From Thiogranum longum (GTDB taxonomy: Bacteria > Pseudomonadota > Gammaproteobacteria > DSM-19610), in the NCBI RefSeq assembly GCF_004339085.1, contig NZ_SMFX01000001.1, forward strand, positions 1,992,242 through 2,056,241: a stretch of DNA of 64,000 bases. The letters are read 5' to 3'. The position numbers were made by a program, and so were the translations under genes. The number at the start of each line of letters is the position of its first letter. Position 1 is the stretch's first letter. The notes under the pieces were generated by a model, which saw nothing but the letters and a program-made list of their open reading frames with translations, had not been told where the DNA came from and searched no databases. Positions 36,800 through 45,465 of the stretch are shown here, piece after piece.

Positions 36800-37453
36800 T
36801 TATTTCGACAGACTGCGCAGGTAGACGATGATGTCGTCGATTTCCTGATCAGAAAGATTTGCCAGGCCGTCCGACCCCTGGAAACCACGCATGCGGGTAT
36901 TGGAACGCCCTTTCTTGATCGTGGTGCGAATAAATCCATCAGACACCTTGTGCAGAAAACCGGGTTTGCCGATAGCCGTGCCGGTACCACCGGCGGCATA
37001 ACCGTCGCCCGACATACCGTGACAGGTTGAACAGATGTAGTCATACCACTGCTCACCAAGCCTCGGGTCGCCATGTGCCTCGGGTTGTGCGTCTACCTTG
37101 GCGGCCTGGTTGGGACCTTTCTCGTGTGAACGCAAATAGGCAACAATCGCCTTGATCGAATCGCGCCCGAGATGCGAGAAGGGCGGCATGCCCGTCCCTA
37201 CTCGGCCATCACGGATGGTACTCATCAGAAACTTGTCAGAAGCAATGCTCAGGAACTCCGGGTTTGCCAGCGATGGCGCAAACCCTGTTTTGCCAATGGC
37301 GTCCGGCTGGTGGCACACCGAGCAGTTCTGGTTGTAGAGCTCCTCGCCCTTCGCAACCAGCGCTGCATCCGCAACAGCGACCTGACTCGCACTAAAAAGC
37401 AGCGTAAGCAAACCGCCCAGCAATGGCACAGCGACCTTGTTGTGTCTCAGCAT
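36800..37453 (-). CDS. Periplasmic dihaem cytochrome c
   Basis: A 217-residue protein with a signal peptide (cleaved near ADA) and two tandem cytochrome c domains, with haem sites CSVCH at C44 and CSTCH at C141. Each domain keeps the downstream methionine-type loop (GTGMPPFSHLG; and NTRMRGFQG). It resembles cytochrome c4-type electron carriers, not NapB, whose haem sites and fold differ. Placed between napC and napA, it may take NapB's place in feeding NapA. The start is the ATG at 37453, with GGGAGG upstream; napA follows after 15 bp. Confidence 0.85.
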   Translation of the reverse strand: MLRHNKVAVPLLGGLLTLLFSASQVAVADAALVAKGEELYNQNCSVCHQPDAIGKTGFAPSLANPEFLSIASDKFLMSTIRDGRVGTGMPPFSHLGRDSIKAIVAYLRSHEKGPNQAAKVDAQPEAHGDPRLGEQWYDYICSTCHGMSGDGYAAGGTGTAIGKPGFLHKVSDGFIRTTIKKGRSNTRMRGFQGSDGLANLSDQEIDDIIVYLRSLSK

Positions 37454-37559
37454 TTTTGACCTCCCATGATGCACCTCCTGATTACAATATTTCGTTGATC
37501 TTCTATTTCGCTTACCTTCATACAGACATCCAGGGAACCTCTGGTTAATTCAGCATTCA

Positions 37560-37607
37560 CGTCATTGCGATGCCTTGACCCGTAAGGGTAAGGTACCCGT
37601 AATGACG
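37560..37607. repeat. Short palindromic repeat between napC and the dihaem cytochrome gene
   Basis: CGTCATT (37560-37566) pairs with AATGACG (37601-37607), with an inner ACCCGTAAGGGT stem. It is a degenerate relative of the REP-like repeats elsewhere in the window, sitting in the 176-bp napC-cytochrome spacer. Confidence 0.4.
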
Positions 37608-37629
37608 CATTAACAAGAGCCTCCCTCGT

Positions 37630-38286
37630 TCATTCATCCCAGTCATCATCCGGCGGTCGTTGCATATCAGCGTGACACTGGTAACAGGGGACTTTTTCCT
37701 CTTCGATGCGTGCGTGTTCGATTTCCAGAAACTCTTCGGGGAGCTGGTGTGCTATGCCCTTGTGACAATCGATGCAGGTCTTGCCTTCCATATTGGCGCG
37801 CCAGTGACGGTCTTCTTCGACTTTTGTGCCGCGTGGCAGCTGCATAGCTTCAAAATCATGGCAGTTGCGGCATTCGCGCGAATCAGTTCGTTTCATACCC
37901 ATCCACACATGCTGCGCAAGTTGATAGCGCCTGGCGACAAACTTTTCGCGCGTATTGATAGAACCCGCCATCCAGTGATACAACTCGTTGGTGGCCGCGA
38001 TCTTGCGCACTACCTTGTGCACCCAGTCACGTGGCACATGGCAGTCCGGACAGGTTGCCCGTACACCGGTGCGATTCCGGTAGTGGATGGTCTTGCGGTA
38101 TTCCTTATAGACGTTGTCACGCATCTCATGGCAGGAAATGCAGAACGTTTCGGTGTTGGTGAGTTCGAGCGCGGTATTGAAGCCGCCCCAGAGCAGAACA
38201 CCCAGCAGCACACTTGCCACTATGAAGATTACGGGTGAAGCCGTGGCGATTTGTGACAGCCTTTTCTTCCATAGCGGTTTACCCAT
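37630..38286 (-). CDS. napC: NapC/NirT family pentahaem quinol dehydrogenase
   Basis: A 218-residue membrane-anchored cytochrome: one helix at about 17-37, then five CXXCH sites at C49, C79, C139, C171 and C201. The first four match NapC/NirT, which oxidises membrane quinol and passes electrons to periplasmic reductases. The fifth (CYQCH), in an extra C-terminal segment, is beyond the standard four. First gene of the operon, behind a strong predicted FNR/DNR-type promoter. Confidence 0.9.
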   Translation of the reverse strand: MGKPLWKKRLSQIATASPVIFIVASVLLGVLLWGGFNTALELTNTETFCISCHEMRDNVYKEYRKTIHYRNRTGVRATCPDCHVPRDWVHKVVRKIAATNELYHWMAGSINTREKFVARRYQLAQHVWMGMKRTDSRECRNCHDFEAMQLPRGTKVEEDRHWRANMEGKTCIDCHKGIAHQLPEEFLEIEHARIEEEKVPCYQCHADMQRPPDDDWDE

Positions 38287-38352
38287 AAGTGGCCAAACAT
38301 CCTGATCTGAATAACGCGATCTGCCAATCTGGCAGCATTTTTCCTGTCAGGG

Positions 38353-38401
38353 CGCGGATATTATGCGGCTGCACCAACCTTGCCTTATTGATGTAGATCA
38401 A
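38353..38401 (-). promoter_or_regulatory. FNR/DNR-type promoter of the nap-like operon
   Basis: On the minus strand TTGATCTACATCAA (38388-38401) is a perfect TTGAT-N4-ATCAA box. After exactly 22 bp comes CATAAT (38360-38365), five of six matches to the -10 consensus. This is class II FNR-type spacing (box centred at -41.5), predicting a transcript start near 38353, about 67 nt before napC. Confidence 0.8.
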
Positions 38402-38484
38402 CTTATGCGACAAATTGACGCAGGTGCGCCGCAACGTCTGGTAACAAACCTGGAAAAGTAAAGCAGCCCCGGAACAGGGGCATA

Positions 38485-40392
38485 TTATTCTGCGTCTGTG
38501 GTAGCTGACTCCAGCAACTCGGCCGCTTCCAGCCAGTCGGCCTCGGCTGCTTCACAAGCCCGGTCGACTTCTGCCTTTTCGCGCAACAGGGTTTTCAGCT
38601 GGTCGCGGTTTTCATCGGTGTAGAGTTCAGGCGAGGCAAGCTGCTGTTCCAGCGTCTGCTGATGCGCATGCAGGATATCCAGCCGCGACTCGGCCCTGTC
38701 GACCTTTTTGCGAAGCGGTTGTAACTGCTTGCGCTGCTCGGCTTCACGGCGCTTCTGCTCCTTGCGCGTACCGGCATTACGGGACGAGCTATCTTCCGGA
38801 TCACTGGCAGGCGACACCTGTCGCGTCTGCTCTGCCAGCCACCCCGGGTAGTCATCCAGCCCCAGCGGAAATTCGTCCACCGTACCGTCGTGTACGCGCA
38901 GCAGCCGGTCACAACACACTCGCAGCAAGTGCCGGTCGTGCGACACCAGCACCATGGCACCTTCAAAATCCTGCAACGCCGTGGCCAGTGCCTGGCGCAT
39001 CTCAAGGTCCAGGTGGTTGGTGGGTTCATCGAGCAATAACAGGTTGGGCCGCCGGTAAACCAGCAGCGCCAGCGCCAGGCGGGATTTTTCGCCGCCGGAA
39101 AACGGACCGGTGAGCGCCAGTGCCTGGTCACCGACAAAACCGAAACCGCCCAGGTAATCGCGTAGCACCTGTTCCCGCGCCAGTGGATCCAGCTGTTGCA
39201 GGTGATCGAGCGGGCTATGTTGAGGATCCAGCTGTTCGATCTGGTGCTGGGCAAAATAGCCGATATTCAGGTCTTGTGCCGGCAGGTAGTCACCGGTCAG
39301 CGCGGCCAGTTCACCCGCCAGCAGTTTGATCAGTGTCGATTTACCTGCACCGTTTGGCCCGAGCAGACCGATGCGGTCACCGGGCGACAGCCCCAGGTTC
39401 ACACCGCTGATGATGGTGGTGTTGCCGTAACCCGCTGCAACCCCGTCAAGCCGTAGCAACGGATCCGGCATTTTCTCCGCCGCAGGCAAGGTAAAATGGA
39501 AAGGCGAATCGACATGTGCCGGCGCAATCTTTTCCATACGTTCCAGCGCTTTCAAACGGCTCTGTGCCTGGCGCGCCTTGGTCGCCTTGGCACGGAAACG
39601 CTCGACGTAGGAATGCATGTGCGCAATCTCGCGCTGCTGTTTGGCGTACTGTGCCTGCTGACCGGCCAGTTTTTCGGCACGGTAGACTTCGAATGCCGAG
39701 TAATTGCCGGCATACAGTACGATATGCTGCTGTTCGATGTGCGCGATATGGTCGGTAACACTGTCGAGGAAATCACGATCATGGGAAATCAGCATCAATG
39801 TACCCGGGTAGCCGCGTAACCAGTTTTCCAGCCAGATCACCGCATCCAGATCGAGGTGGTTGGTAGGCTCGTCGAGCAACAACAAATCGGAGCGGCACAT
39901 CAACGCCTGCGCCAGGTTCAGGCGCATGCGCCAGCCGCCGGAGAACTCGCTGGCCGCACGATTATCATCATTAACGGAAAATCCCAGCCCGTGCATCAGG
40001 CGCGCAGCACGACTTCGCGCCTGGTAACCACCAACGGACTCAAAGCTGGCATGCAATTCGGCGATCCGCTCACCGTCATCCGCCGCCTCGGCAATCACCA
40101 GTTGCCGCTCAAGTTCACGCAATTCCCGGTCACCATCCAGCACATACTCGATGGCGGCGCGATTACCCGCCGGCGCCTCCTGCGCCACGTGGGCGATTAC
40201 CCAGTTGCGCGGCACAAAAATCTCCCCCGTATCGACGTGCAACTCACCCAGAATCAGTGAAAACAGGCTGGATTTGCCGGTTCCGTTGGCGCCGGTCAGG
40301 CCAACCCGGTAGCCGGGATGGATCTGCAGGGAAACCTGCTCGAACAGAAGACGCGGTCCGCGCCGCAGGGAAAGTTCAGTGAATCGCAACAT
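38485..40392 (-). CDS. ABC-F ATPase, YheS-like
   Basis: A 635-residue soluble protein with two ABC ATPase domains and no membrane part. Walker A motifs are GANGTGKSS and GPNGAGKST. Signature motifs are SEFSGGWRMR and FSGGEKSRLAL. Both Walker B segments read LLLLDEPTNHLDL. A charged linker joins the domains and a coiled coil closes the C-terminus (about 560-620). ABC-F proteins act on the ribosome to relieve stalled translation; length and tail match YheS. The start is the ATG at 40392, which puts the LRFTELSLRRG strand at the N-terminus. Divergent from the response-regulator gene. Confidence 0.9.
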   Translation of the reverse strand: MLRFTELSLRRGPRLLFEQVSLQIHPGYRVGLTGANGTGKSSLFSLILGELHVDTGEIFVPRNWVIAHVAQEAPAGNRAAIEYVLDGDRELRELERQLVIAEAADDGERIAELHASFESVGGYQARSRAARLMHGLGFSVNDDNRAASEFSGGWRMRLNLAQALMCRSDLLLLDEPTNHLDLDAVIWLENWLRGYPGTLMLISHDRDFLDSVTDHIAHIEQQHIVLYAGNYSAFEVYRAEKLAGQQAQYAKQQREIAHMHSYVERFRAKATKARQAQSRLKALERMEKIAPAHVDSPFHFTLPAAEKMPDPLLRLDGVAAGYGNTTIISGVNLGLSPGDRIGLLGPNGAGKSTLIKLLAGELAALTGDYLPAQDLNIGYFAQHQIEQLDPQHSPLDHLQQLDPLAREQVLRDYLGGFGFVGDQALALTGPFSGGEKSRLALALLVYRRPNLLLLDEPTNHLDLEMRQALATALQDFEGAMVLVSHDRHLLRVCCDRLLRVHDGTVDEFPLGLDDYPGWLAEQTRQVSPASDPEDSSSRNAGTRKEQKRREAEQRKQLQPLRKKVDRAESRLDILHAHQQTLEQQLASPELYTDENRDQLKTLLREKAEVDRACEAAEADWLEAAELLESATTDAE

Positions 40393-40471
40393 AGGCCGAT
40401 TGTAACCGATATAATCATCTTCACGCGGCCCAGCCGCACGGACAGGGACGAACCGGACGCAACCAGCAGCC

Positions 40472-42121
40472 ATGGCAATATGGAGCCTCAAACACAGGAC
40501 GATCCTCATCGTCGATGACTTTCCGGAGATGCGCTCGACCCTGCGCAGCATGCTCATCCCATGGCAACCGGAGCGTATTGAAACCGCCCGCAATGGCGAT
40601 GATGCCATCGAAAAGCTGCAGCAAAGTCGTTACGACATTATTCTCTGTGACTACAACCTGGGTGAAGGCAAGAACGGCCAGCAGGTGCTGGAAGAAGCCC
40701 GTCACCGTAGCCTGTTGCCGTTCAGTTCGGCGTTTATCATGGTGTCGGCCGAAACCAGTGCCCAGATGGTCATGGGCGCCATGGAAACCCAGCCGGATGG
40801 CTATATCTCCAAGCCGGTCACCAGGGTCAGCCTGCAGGTCAGACTGAAAAAATTTGTCCGCAAACAGGATGAGCTGCGCACCATCACACGCGCAATGGAC
40901 CGCAAACAATATCCTGCCGCCATCGAGCTCATTGACCGTCACCTTGAAGACAACAATAAATACCGCTTTGAACTCTACAAGCTGAAGAGCGACCTGCTGA
41001 TTCGTGCCGGTGACTATGAACGCGCCGGAAACCTGTGCGAAGCCGTACTGGCCGGCCGCGAACTGCCCTGGGCCCGTTTCGACATGGGTCGCATTGCTTT
41101 CTTCCGCCAGGACTATCCATGTGCTGCCGGGTTGTTTGAGAAGATCCTGGCGGGTAACCCAGGGTTCATTGCCGCCTACGACTGGCTGGCAAAAACCCGC
41201 GACCGGCTAGGCGAACACGGGGAAGCACAGCAGGTTTTGATGGAGGGTGTCGAACGTTCGCCACAGTCCTTACCGAGACAACGTGCACTTGCTGAACTGG
41301 CTGATCGTAATGAAGACATCGAAGTAACCGAGGCTGCATGTCGCAAAGCCATTCGCATCGGCAAAGGCTCCATCCTGCGTGAACCCGCCGACTATGCGGC
41401 ACTGGCGCGGGTGCTGGTGCAAAAAGAGTCATCTGCCGAAGCACTGCGTGTCGCACAGTCTATCAACCGCGAATTCGATCACAGCTCGCTGGCAAGACTG
41501 GAAGCCGCTACGGTCAGCAGCAGCATCTACACTACGATGGGTAACAAAAACGAAAGTGCCGGCGCACTCTCCGATGCCTTGTCTATCGCCGCACAGCAAC
41601 CGGGGCTGCTTTCTGCTGATATCGGTTTATCTCTGGCCCATTCCTGCCTTGCGCACAATCGCCAGGAAGACGCCGACCTTATCATCCGCCAGCTCATCTG
41701 TGACCATGAGGACGATGACGCTGTTCTGGCGAAAATCACACAGCTGTATGATGAAGCCGGTTCCGGTGATGCCATCAGCGAACTGATTGAAACCACCCGC
41801 AAGGAAATTATCGCCATCAACAACGAAGGCGTGAAGCTGTTGAAGGACGGGGATGTGGAAGCTTCAATTGAATTATTCACCCGCGCCGCACACGGTATGC
41901 CACACAACCCTGTGGTCAACCTGAATGCCGCACAGTCATTGATACGCCTGATGCGCGATACGGTCCCTGGCCGTGAGACACTGGCGAAGGCGCTGGGGTT
42001 TATACAGGCCGCCGGAAACAGCGAAATGCACCGCGAACGCCATAACCGGCTGCTCAATACCTGCCGTGAACTGGCTGCCAGCCTCCCGGCTGAAAACGAT
42101 ACCGATGCAGAACCTGCCTGA
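40472..42121 (+). CDS. Response regulator receiver fused to TPR repeats
   Basis: A 549-residue protein. Residues 8-125 are a receiver domain: acidic pair D15/D16, phospho-acceptor D60 (ILCDYNLGEG), S92 and K114 (ISKP). After a helical linker, residues about 140-540 are tetratricopeptide-like helices (NKYRFELYKLKSDLLIRAGDYERAGNLCEAVL and later copies). There is no DNA-binding domain, so the output is probably protein-protein contact. A histidine kinase-like gene starts 14 bp downstream, presumably its partner. Confidence 0.85.
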   Translation: MAIWSLKHRTILIVDDFPEMRSTLRSMLIPWQPERIETARNGDDAIEKLQQSRYDIILCDYNLGEGKNGQQVLEEARHRSLLPFSSAFIMVSAETSAQMVMGAMETQPDGYISKPVTRVSLQVRLKKFVRKQDELRTITRAMDRKQYPAAIELIDRHLEDNNKYRFELYKLKSDLLIRAGDYERAGNLCEAVLAGRELPWARFDMGRIAFFRQDYPCAAGLFEKILAGNPGFIAAYDWLAKTRDRLGEHGEAQQVLMEGVERSPQSLPRQRALAELADRNEDIEVTEAACRKAIRIGKGSILREPADYAALARVLVQKESSAEALRVAQSINREFDHSSLARLEAATVSSSIYTTMGNKNESAGALSDALSIAAQQPGLLSADIGLSLAHSCLAHNRQEDADLIIRQLICDHEDDDAVLAKITQLYDEAGSGDAISELIETTRKEIIAINNEGVKLLKDGDVEASIELFTRAAHGMPHNPVVNLNAAQSLIRLMRDTVPGRETLAKALGFIQAAGNSEMHRERHNRLLNTCRELAASLPAENDTDAEPA

Positions 42122-42134
42122 ACGGAAACGTGAT

Positions 42135-42827
42135 ATGAGCGACGACACGGGAAAACCGGACTTTAACATCATCCTCGCCAACGCTGTGCACGACATGAAA
42201 AACTCGGTCGGCATGCTGCTTGCGGCGCTCGATGAAATAGATTCACGCTGCAGTCCCGACAGTTGCGCATCACGCGACCAGTTCTCGCAACTGCGCTATG
42301 AAGGAAAACGCCTCAGCTCAAACCTGGTACAGGTACTGACCCTGTACCGCATTAATGAATCCCGCTACACACCCAACATTACCGAGAACGACGCCAGCGA
42401 TGTACTGGAGGAATGCCTGCTCGACAACGAAGGGTTACTGGCACTGAAAGGTATTGACATTGAAATGGATTGCAATGATGACCTGCAGGGCTTTTTCGAC
42501 AACGAACTGGTCAGTGGACTCATCAGCAGCGTGATCAACAATGCCTATAAATATGCCCGTAGCCGTATACACATCGGTGCCGGGCGTGAAAACGGTTACC
42601 TCACCCTGTATGTCAAGGACGATGGCAACGGCTTCCCTCCCTCCATGCTGCACGAGCAGGGACAAGGTACCCCCGCCATCAGCTTCAGGTCCGGCAGTAC
42701 CGGGCTGGGGCTCTATTTTGCCGCCACCATCGCTGCACTGCACCGGCATGATGACCGGCAGGGATTCTTTACTACCGGCAATGATGGCATCAACGGCGGT
42801 GGACGTTTTACGCTTTATCTTCCCTGA
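42135..42827 (+). CDS. Soluble histidine kinase-like protein
   Basis: A 230-residue protein. H19 in ANAVHDMKNSVG is the likely phosphorylated histidine of a HisKA-type helix. The rest is a HATPase domain: N box VINNAYKYARS, G1 KDDGNGFPP and G2 GSTGLGLYFA. It has no membrane or sensor region, so it must receive its signal from another protein. It is adjacent to the receiver-TPR gene and should phosphorylate or be controlled by it. The start at 42135 follows the stop of that gene. Confidence 0.85.
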   Translation: MSDDTGKPDFNIILANAVHDMKNSVGMLLAALDEIDSRCSPDSCASRDQFSQLRYEGKRLSSNLVQVLTLYRINESRYTPNITENDASDVLEECLLDNEGLLALKGIDIEMDCNDDLQGFFDNELVSGLISSVINNAYKYARSRIHIGAGRENGYLTLYVKDDGNGFPPSMLHEQGQGTPAISFRSGSTGLGLYFAATIAALHRHDDRQGFFTTGNDGINGGGRFTLYLP

Positions 42828-42992
42828 GCGACACGCCGGGCCTCGGCTATCTCTGTTCAAACCCGTCGAAACCCTGGCGCCGCGTATTGAACTGGACGAC
42901 CCGGAAGCCGCGAACCCTGTACAGAGCTGTTGCTGTAAGCGATTTCGGCTACACTTGCGGACAAACCAGAATAAAAGGAGCCAACCCCGGTC

Positions 42993-43376
42993 ATGAATCT
43001 CGAAAAAGTCATATTTGCTTTCTTTTCCATCCTTGCGCTGACCCTGAACTTTGGCTTCTTCATCGGCGAACTCGATGACCCGATTCATCACAACGCTTAC
43101 GAGCTGTTCGCGGCATTGACTGTCAGCCTGATCGCCACCATTATGAAATTCGGTGACCGGGCACACATCGGTGCACTGTTACTGGCCACCAGCCTGGTGG
43201 CCGACCTGCAGCTGATCACCGCGGCACTGGTATGGGGTTACGCGGCCCATATCAGCGATAGCGGACTGACCCCCATGGCGGTAGCCAGCATTGTTTCCAT
43301 GTCGGGTGGCGCACTGCTTGCCAACCTGGTGTCGGTCATCCTGCTGGTTATCGAATCGATCACCTTCCGCCGCTAG
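42993..43376 (+). CDS. DUF6394 family membrane protein
   Basis: A 127-residue protein with four hydrophobic helices (about 5-23, 37-52, 60-82, 95-122). The opening MNLEKVIFAFFSILALTLNF and the IMKFGDRAHIGALLLATSLVADLQLI middle match the DUF6394 family, which commonly precedes a TrkA-domain potassium channel, as it does here (9 bp apart). It may be a channel subunit or regulator; that is inference from gene order. Confidence 0.8.
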   Translation: MNLEKVIFAFFSILALTLNFGFFIGELDDPIHHNAYELFAALTVSLIATIMKFGDRAHIGALLLATSLVADLQLITAALVWGYAAHISDSGLTPMAVASIVSMSGGALLANLVSVILLVIESITFRR

Positions 43377-43384
43377 CCGGGCCG

Positions 43385-45094
43385 ATGCAAAAAGTCATCT
43401 ACCTGTTGTTGCGGCGTATGCGCCTGCCGCTTATTGTACTGATCTCCACCTATGCCATTTCTATCATCGGCATGACACTGATACCCGGCATGGATGACCA
43501 GGGCAACCCCTGGAGAATGGATTTCTTTCACGCCATTTACTTTGTCAGCTTTCTTGGTTCCACCATCGGTTTTGGTGAAATACCCTACCCGTTCACCGAT
43601 GCTCAGCGCTTGTGGACCACTGTCATTATCTATGCCGCGGTTGTCTCCTGGTTGTATGCCATCGGCTCTATCCTCACCCTGATCCAGGACCAGAGCTTCC
43701 GCCGGGTACTGGCGCAGTCAGCACTGGCGCGCAAGGTCAGGAGACTGCAGGAGCCCTTCCATATTATCTGCGGCTACGGAGATGCCAGTAGCTGGCTGGT
43801 CAGGGAGCTGAATGATCGTGGCATGCAGTGTGTGGTCATCGACAGCAACCAGAACAAGGTTCTTGATCTCGATGTGGAAGACCTGGCCTATTCTGTACCG
43901 GGTCTTCACGCCGACGCAACTGAAGCGGATGCATTGATTACCGCAGGCCTGAAACTGTCGAACTGTATCGGCGTTATCGCCCTCACCGGCAGCGATACCT
44001 GCAACCTTACGATTGCCATTACCAGCAAATTGCTGGCGCCGGAGTTGACGGTCATCTGTCAGTCGGATGCGGCGGATACTGCCGCCAATATGGCTTCTTT
44101 CGGTACCGACCATGTGGTTGACCCGTTTGAGATCTTCGGTATGCGTTTCGCCATGATGTTCCACTCACCCAGCATGTACCTTGTGTACGAATGGATAACC
44201 GGTGTACATAATGCACCACTGTCTGACTTCAGGAACCCGCCCCACGGCAACTGGATCATGTGCGGTTACGGACGCTTTGGCAAAGCTGTAAGGAAACACC
44301 TGGCCGTTGAAGGCGTGGACACCCGCATTATCGAGGCCGATCTCGGCTTGACCGATGCACCGGAGGGTGCCATCGAAGGCCGCGGGACGGAAGCCGGCAC
44401 CCTGCTCCTGGCCGGCATTAAAGGCGTAAACGGCGTTATCGCCGGCACCGATAACGACACCAATAACCTGTCCATACTGATCACCGCGAAAACGCTTAAC
44501 CCGGAACTGTTTACCGTGATCAGGCAAAACCACCGCAGCAATGATGCGATCTTCCAGGCGGCCCGCCCCGACCTGGTGATGCAACCAGGGACTATCACGG
44601 CCCAGTATATTATCAACCTGATCCTTGCCCCCCTGTTGGAAGATTTTCTTAAACTGGCACACGACCAGGACGAAACCTGGGCCAATGTACTGGTCAGTCG
44701 CGTTGCCGGTGTAGTGGAAGATATTGCCCCGGAAACCTGGGCGGCAGAAATTTCGCCCTTGAATACGCCAGCGGTCTTTGACTGTCTGATTCGTGGCGAA
44801 GAAGTACGCCTGTCACATATCTGCAGCGACCCGCGCGACCGGGATGTCACCCTGCCCTGCGTCCCCTTGCTGATCAAGCGTGAAGATCAATCCGTACTGC
44901 TCCCGGAAATGAACGAACCGCTTGGTCCCAGCGACCAGATCCTGTTTTGCGGGAGAGAGGAAGCCAGGTACCACCTGGAACACAACATGCACGACCACCA
45001 GGCACTGTATTATTCACGCACCGGTGACGATCGTCCAAGTGGTGCCCTGTGGCGTTTTCTGACAAGCCACGTCGAACAGAAAGCCAGTCAATAA
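43385..45094 (+). CDS. Potassium channel with two RCK (TrkA-N) domains
   Basis: A 569-residue protein. Two helices (about 14-34 and 75-98) flank a pore loop whose selectivity filter reads STIGFGE (59-65), a variant of the usual TVGYG. Two Rossmann-type RCK domains follow: FHIICGYGDASSWLVREL (about 124) and NWIMCGYGRFGKAVRKHL (about 289). It should conduct K+ and be gated by ligand binding to the RCK ring. Coupled to the DUF6394 gene upstream. It overlaps the convergent small-protein gene by 7 bp. Confidence 0.88.
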   Translation: MQKVIYLLLRRMRLPLIVLISTYAISIIGMTLIPGMDDQGNPWRMDFFHAIYFVSFLGSTIGFGEIPYPFTDAQRLWTTVIIYAAVVSWLYAIGSILTLIQDQSFRRVLAQSALARKVRRLQEPFHIICGYGDASSWLVRELNDRGMQCVVIDSNQNKVLDLDVEDLAYSVPGLHADATEADALITAGLKLSNCIGVIALTGSDTCNLTIAITSKLLAPELTVICQSDAADTAANMASFGTDHVVDPFEIFGMRFAMMFHSPSMYLVYEWITGVHNAPLSDFRNPPHGNWIMCGYGRFGKAVRKHLAVEGVDTRIIEADLGLTDAPEGAIEGRGTEAGTLLLAGIKGVNGVIAGTDNDTNNLSILITAKTLNPELFTVIRQNHRSNDAIFQAARPDLVMQPGTITAQYIINLILAPLLEDFLKLAHDQDETWANVLVSRVAGVVEDIAPETWAAEISPLNTPAVFDCLIRGEEVRLSHICSDPRDRDVTLPCVPLLIKREDQSVLLPEMNEPLGPSDQILFCGREEARYHLEHNMHDHQALYYSRTGDDRPSGALWRFLTSHVEQKASQ

Positions 45095-45369
45095 CGACGC
45101 TTTTCTTCTTTTTTCCAGTGGTAGCGGCCACTCGCATTGTTGTTGCGAAGATCACCCTCGTACATCCAGCCGGTCCGATCATCTTCCGTGTGGATAGTCG
45201 TACGACGGGCGCCGAGCATATGGTTGTAACCACGTTCGTTGCGGTGGTGCTGCTGGTCCTTGCTGAAATGCTGGTTGGCGCCAAGCCAGTTACGCGTGCC
45301 ATAGGCGCTGACCGAACCAGTCATCAGCAGTGCACAGATCATCAGAAGACTTGTAGAACGGAATTTCAT
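45088..45369 (-). CDS. Small secreted protein of unknown function
   Basis: A 93-residue protein with a signal peptide (MKFRSTSLLMICALLMTGSVSA). The mature part is polar and basic with several His and Tyr residues (HFSKDQQHHRNERGYNHM). A TATAAT lies just 9 bp upstream of the ATG, leaving little room for a leader or ribosome site, so the start is less certain than usual. No family recognised. Confidence 0.6.
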   Translation of the reverse strand: MKFRSTSLLMICALLMTGSVSAYGTRNWLGANQHFSKDQQHHRNERGYNHMLGARRTTIHTEDDRTGWMYEGDLRNNNASGRYHWKKEEKRRY

Positions 45370-45465
45370 AAGCGGGGATTATAGCCCTGTTGCACGGACC
45401 ACCCAATGGACATCCGTTCACGCTGCAACGCTTTTCCGTTGGAAAAGCATGCCATAATCCGCCCC

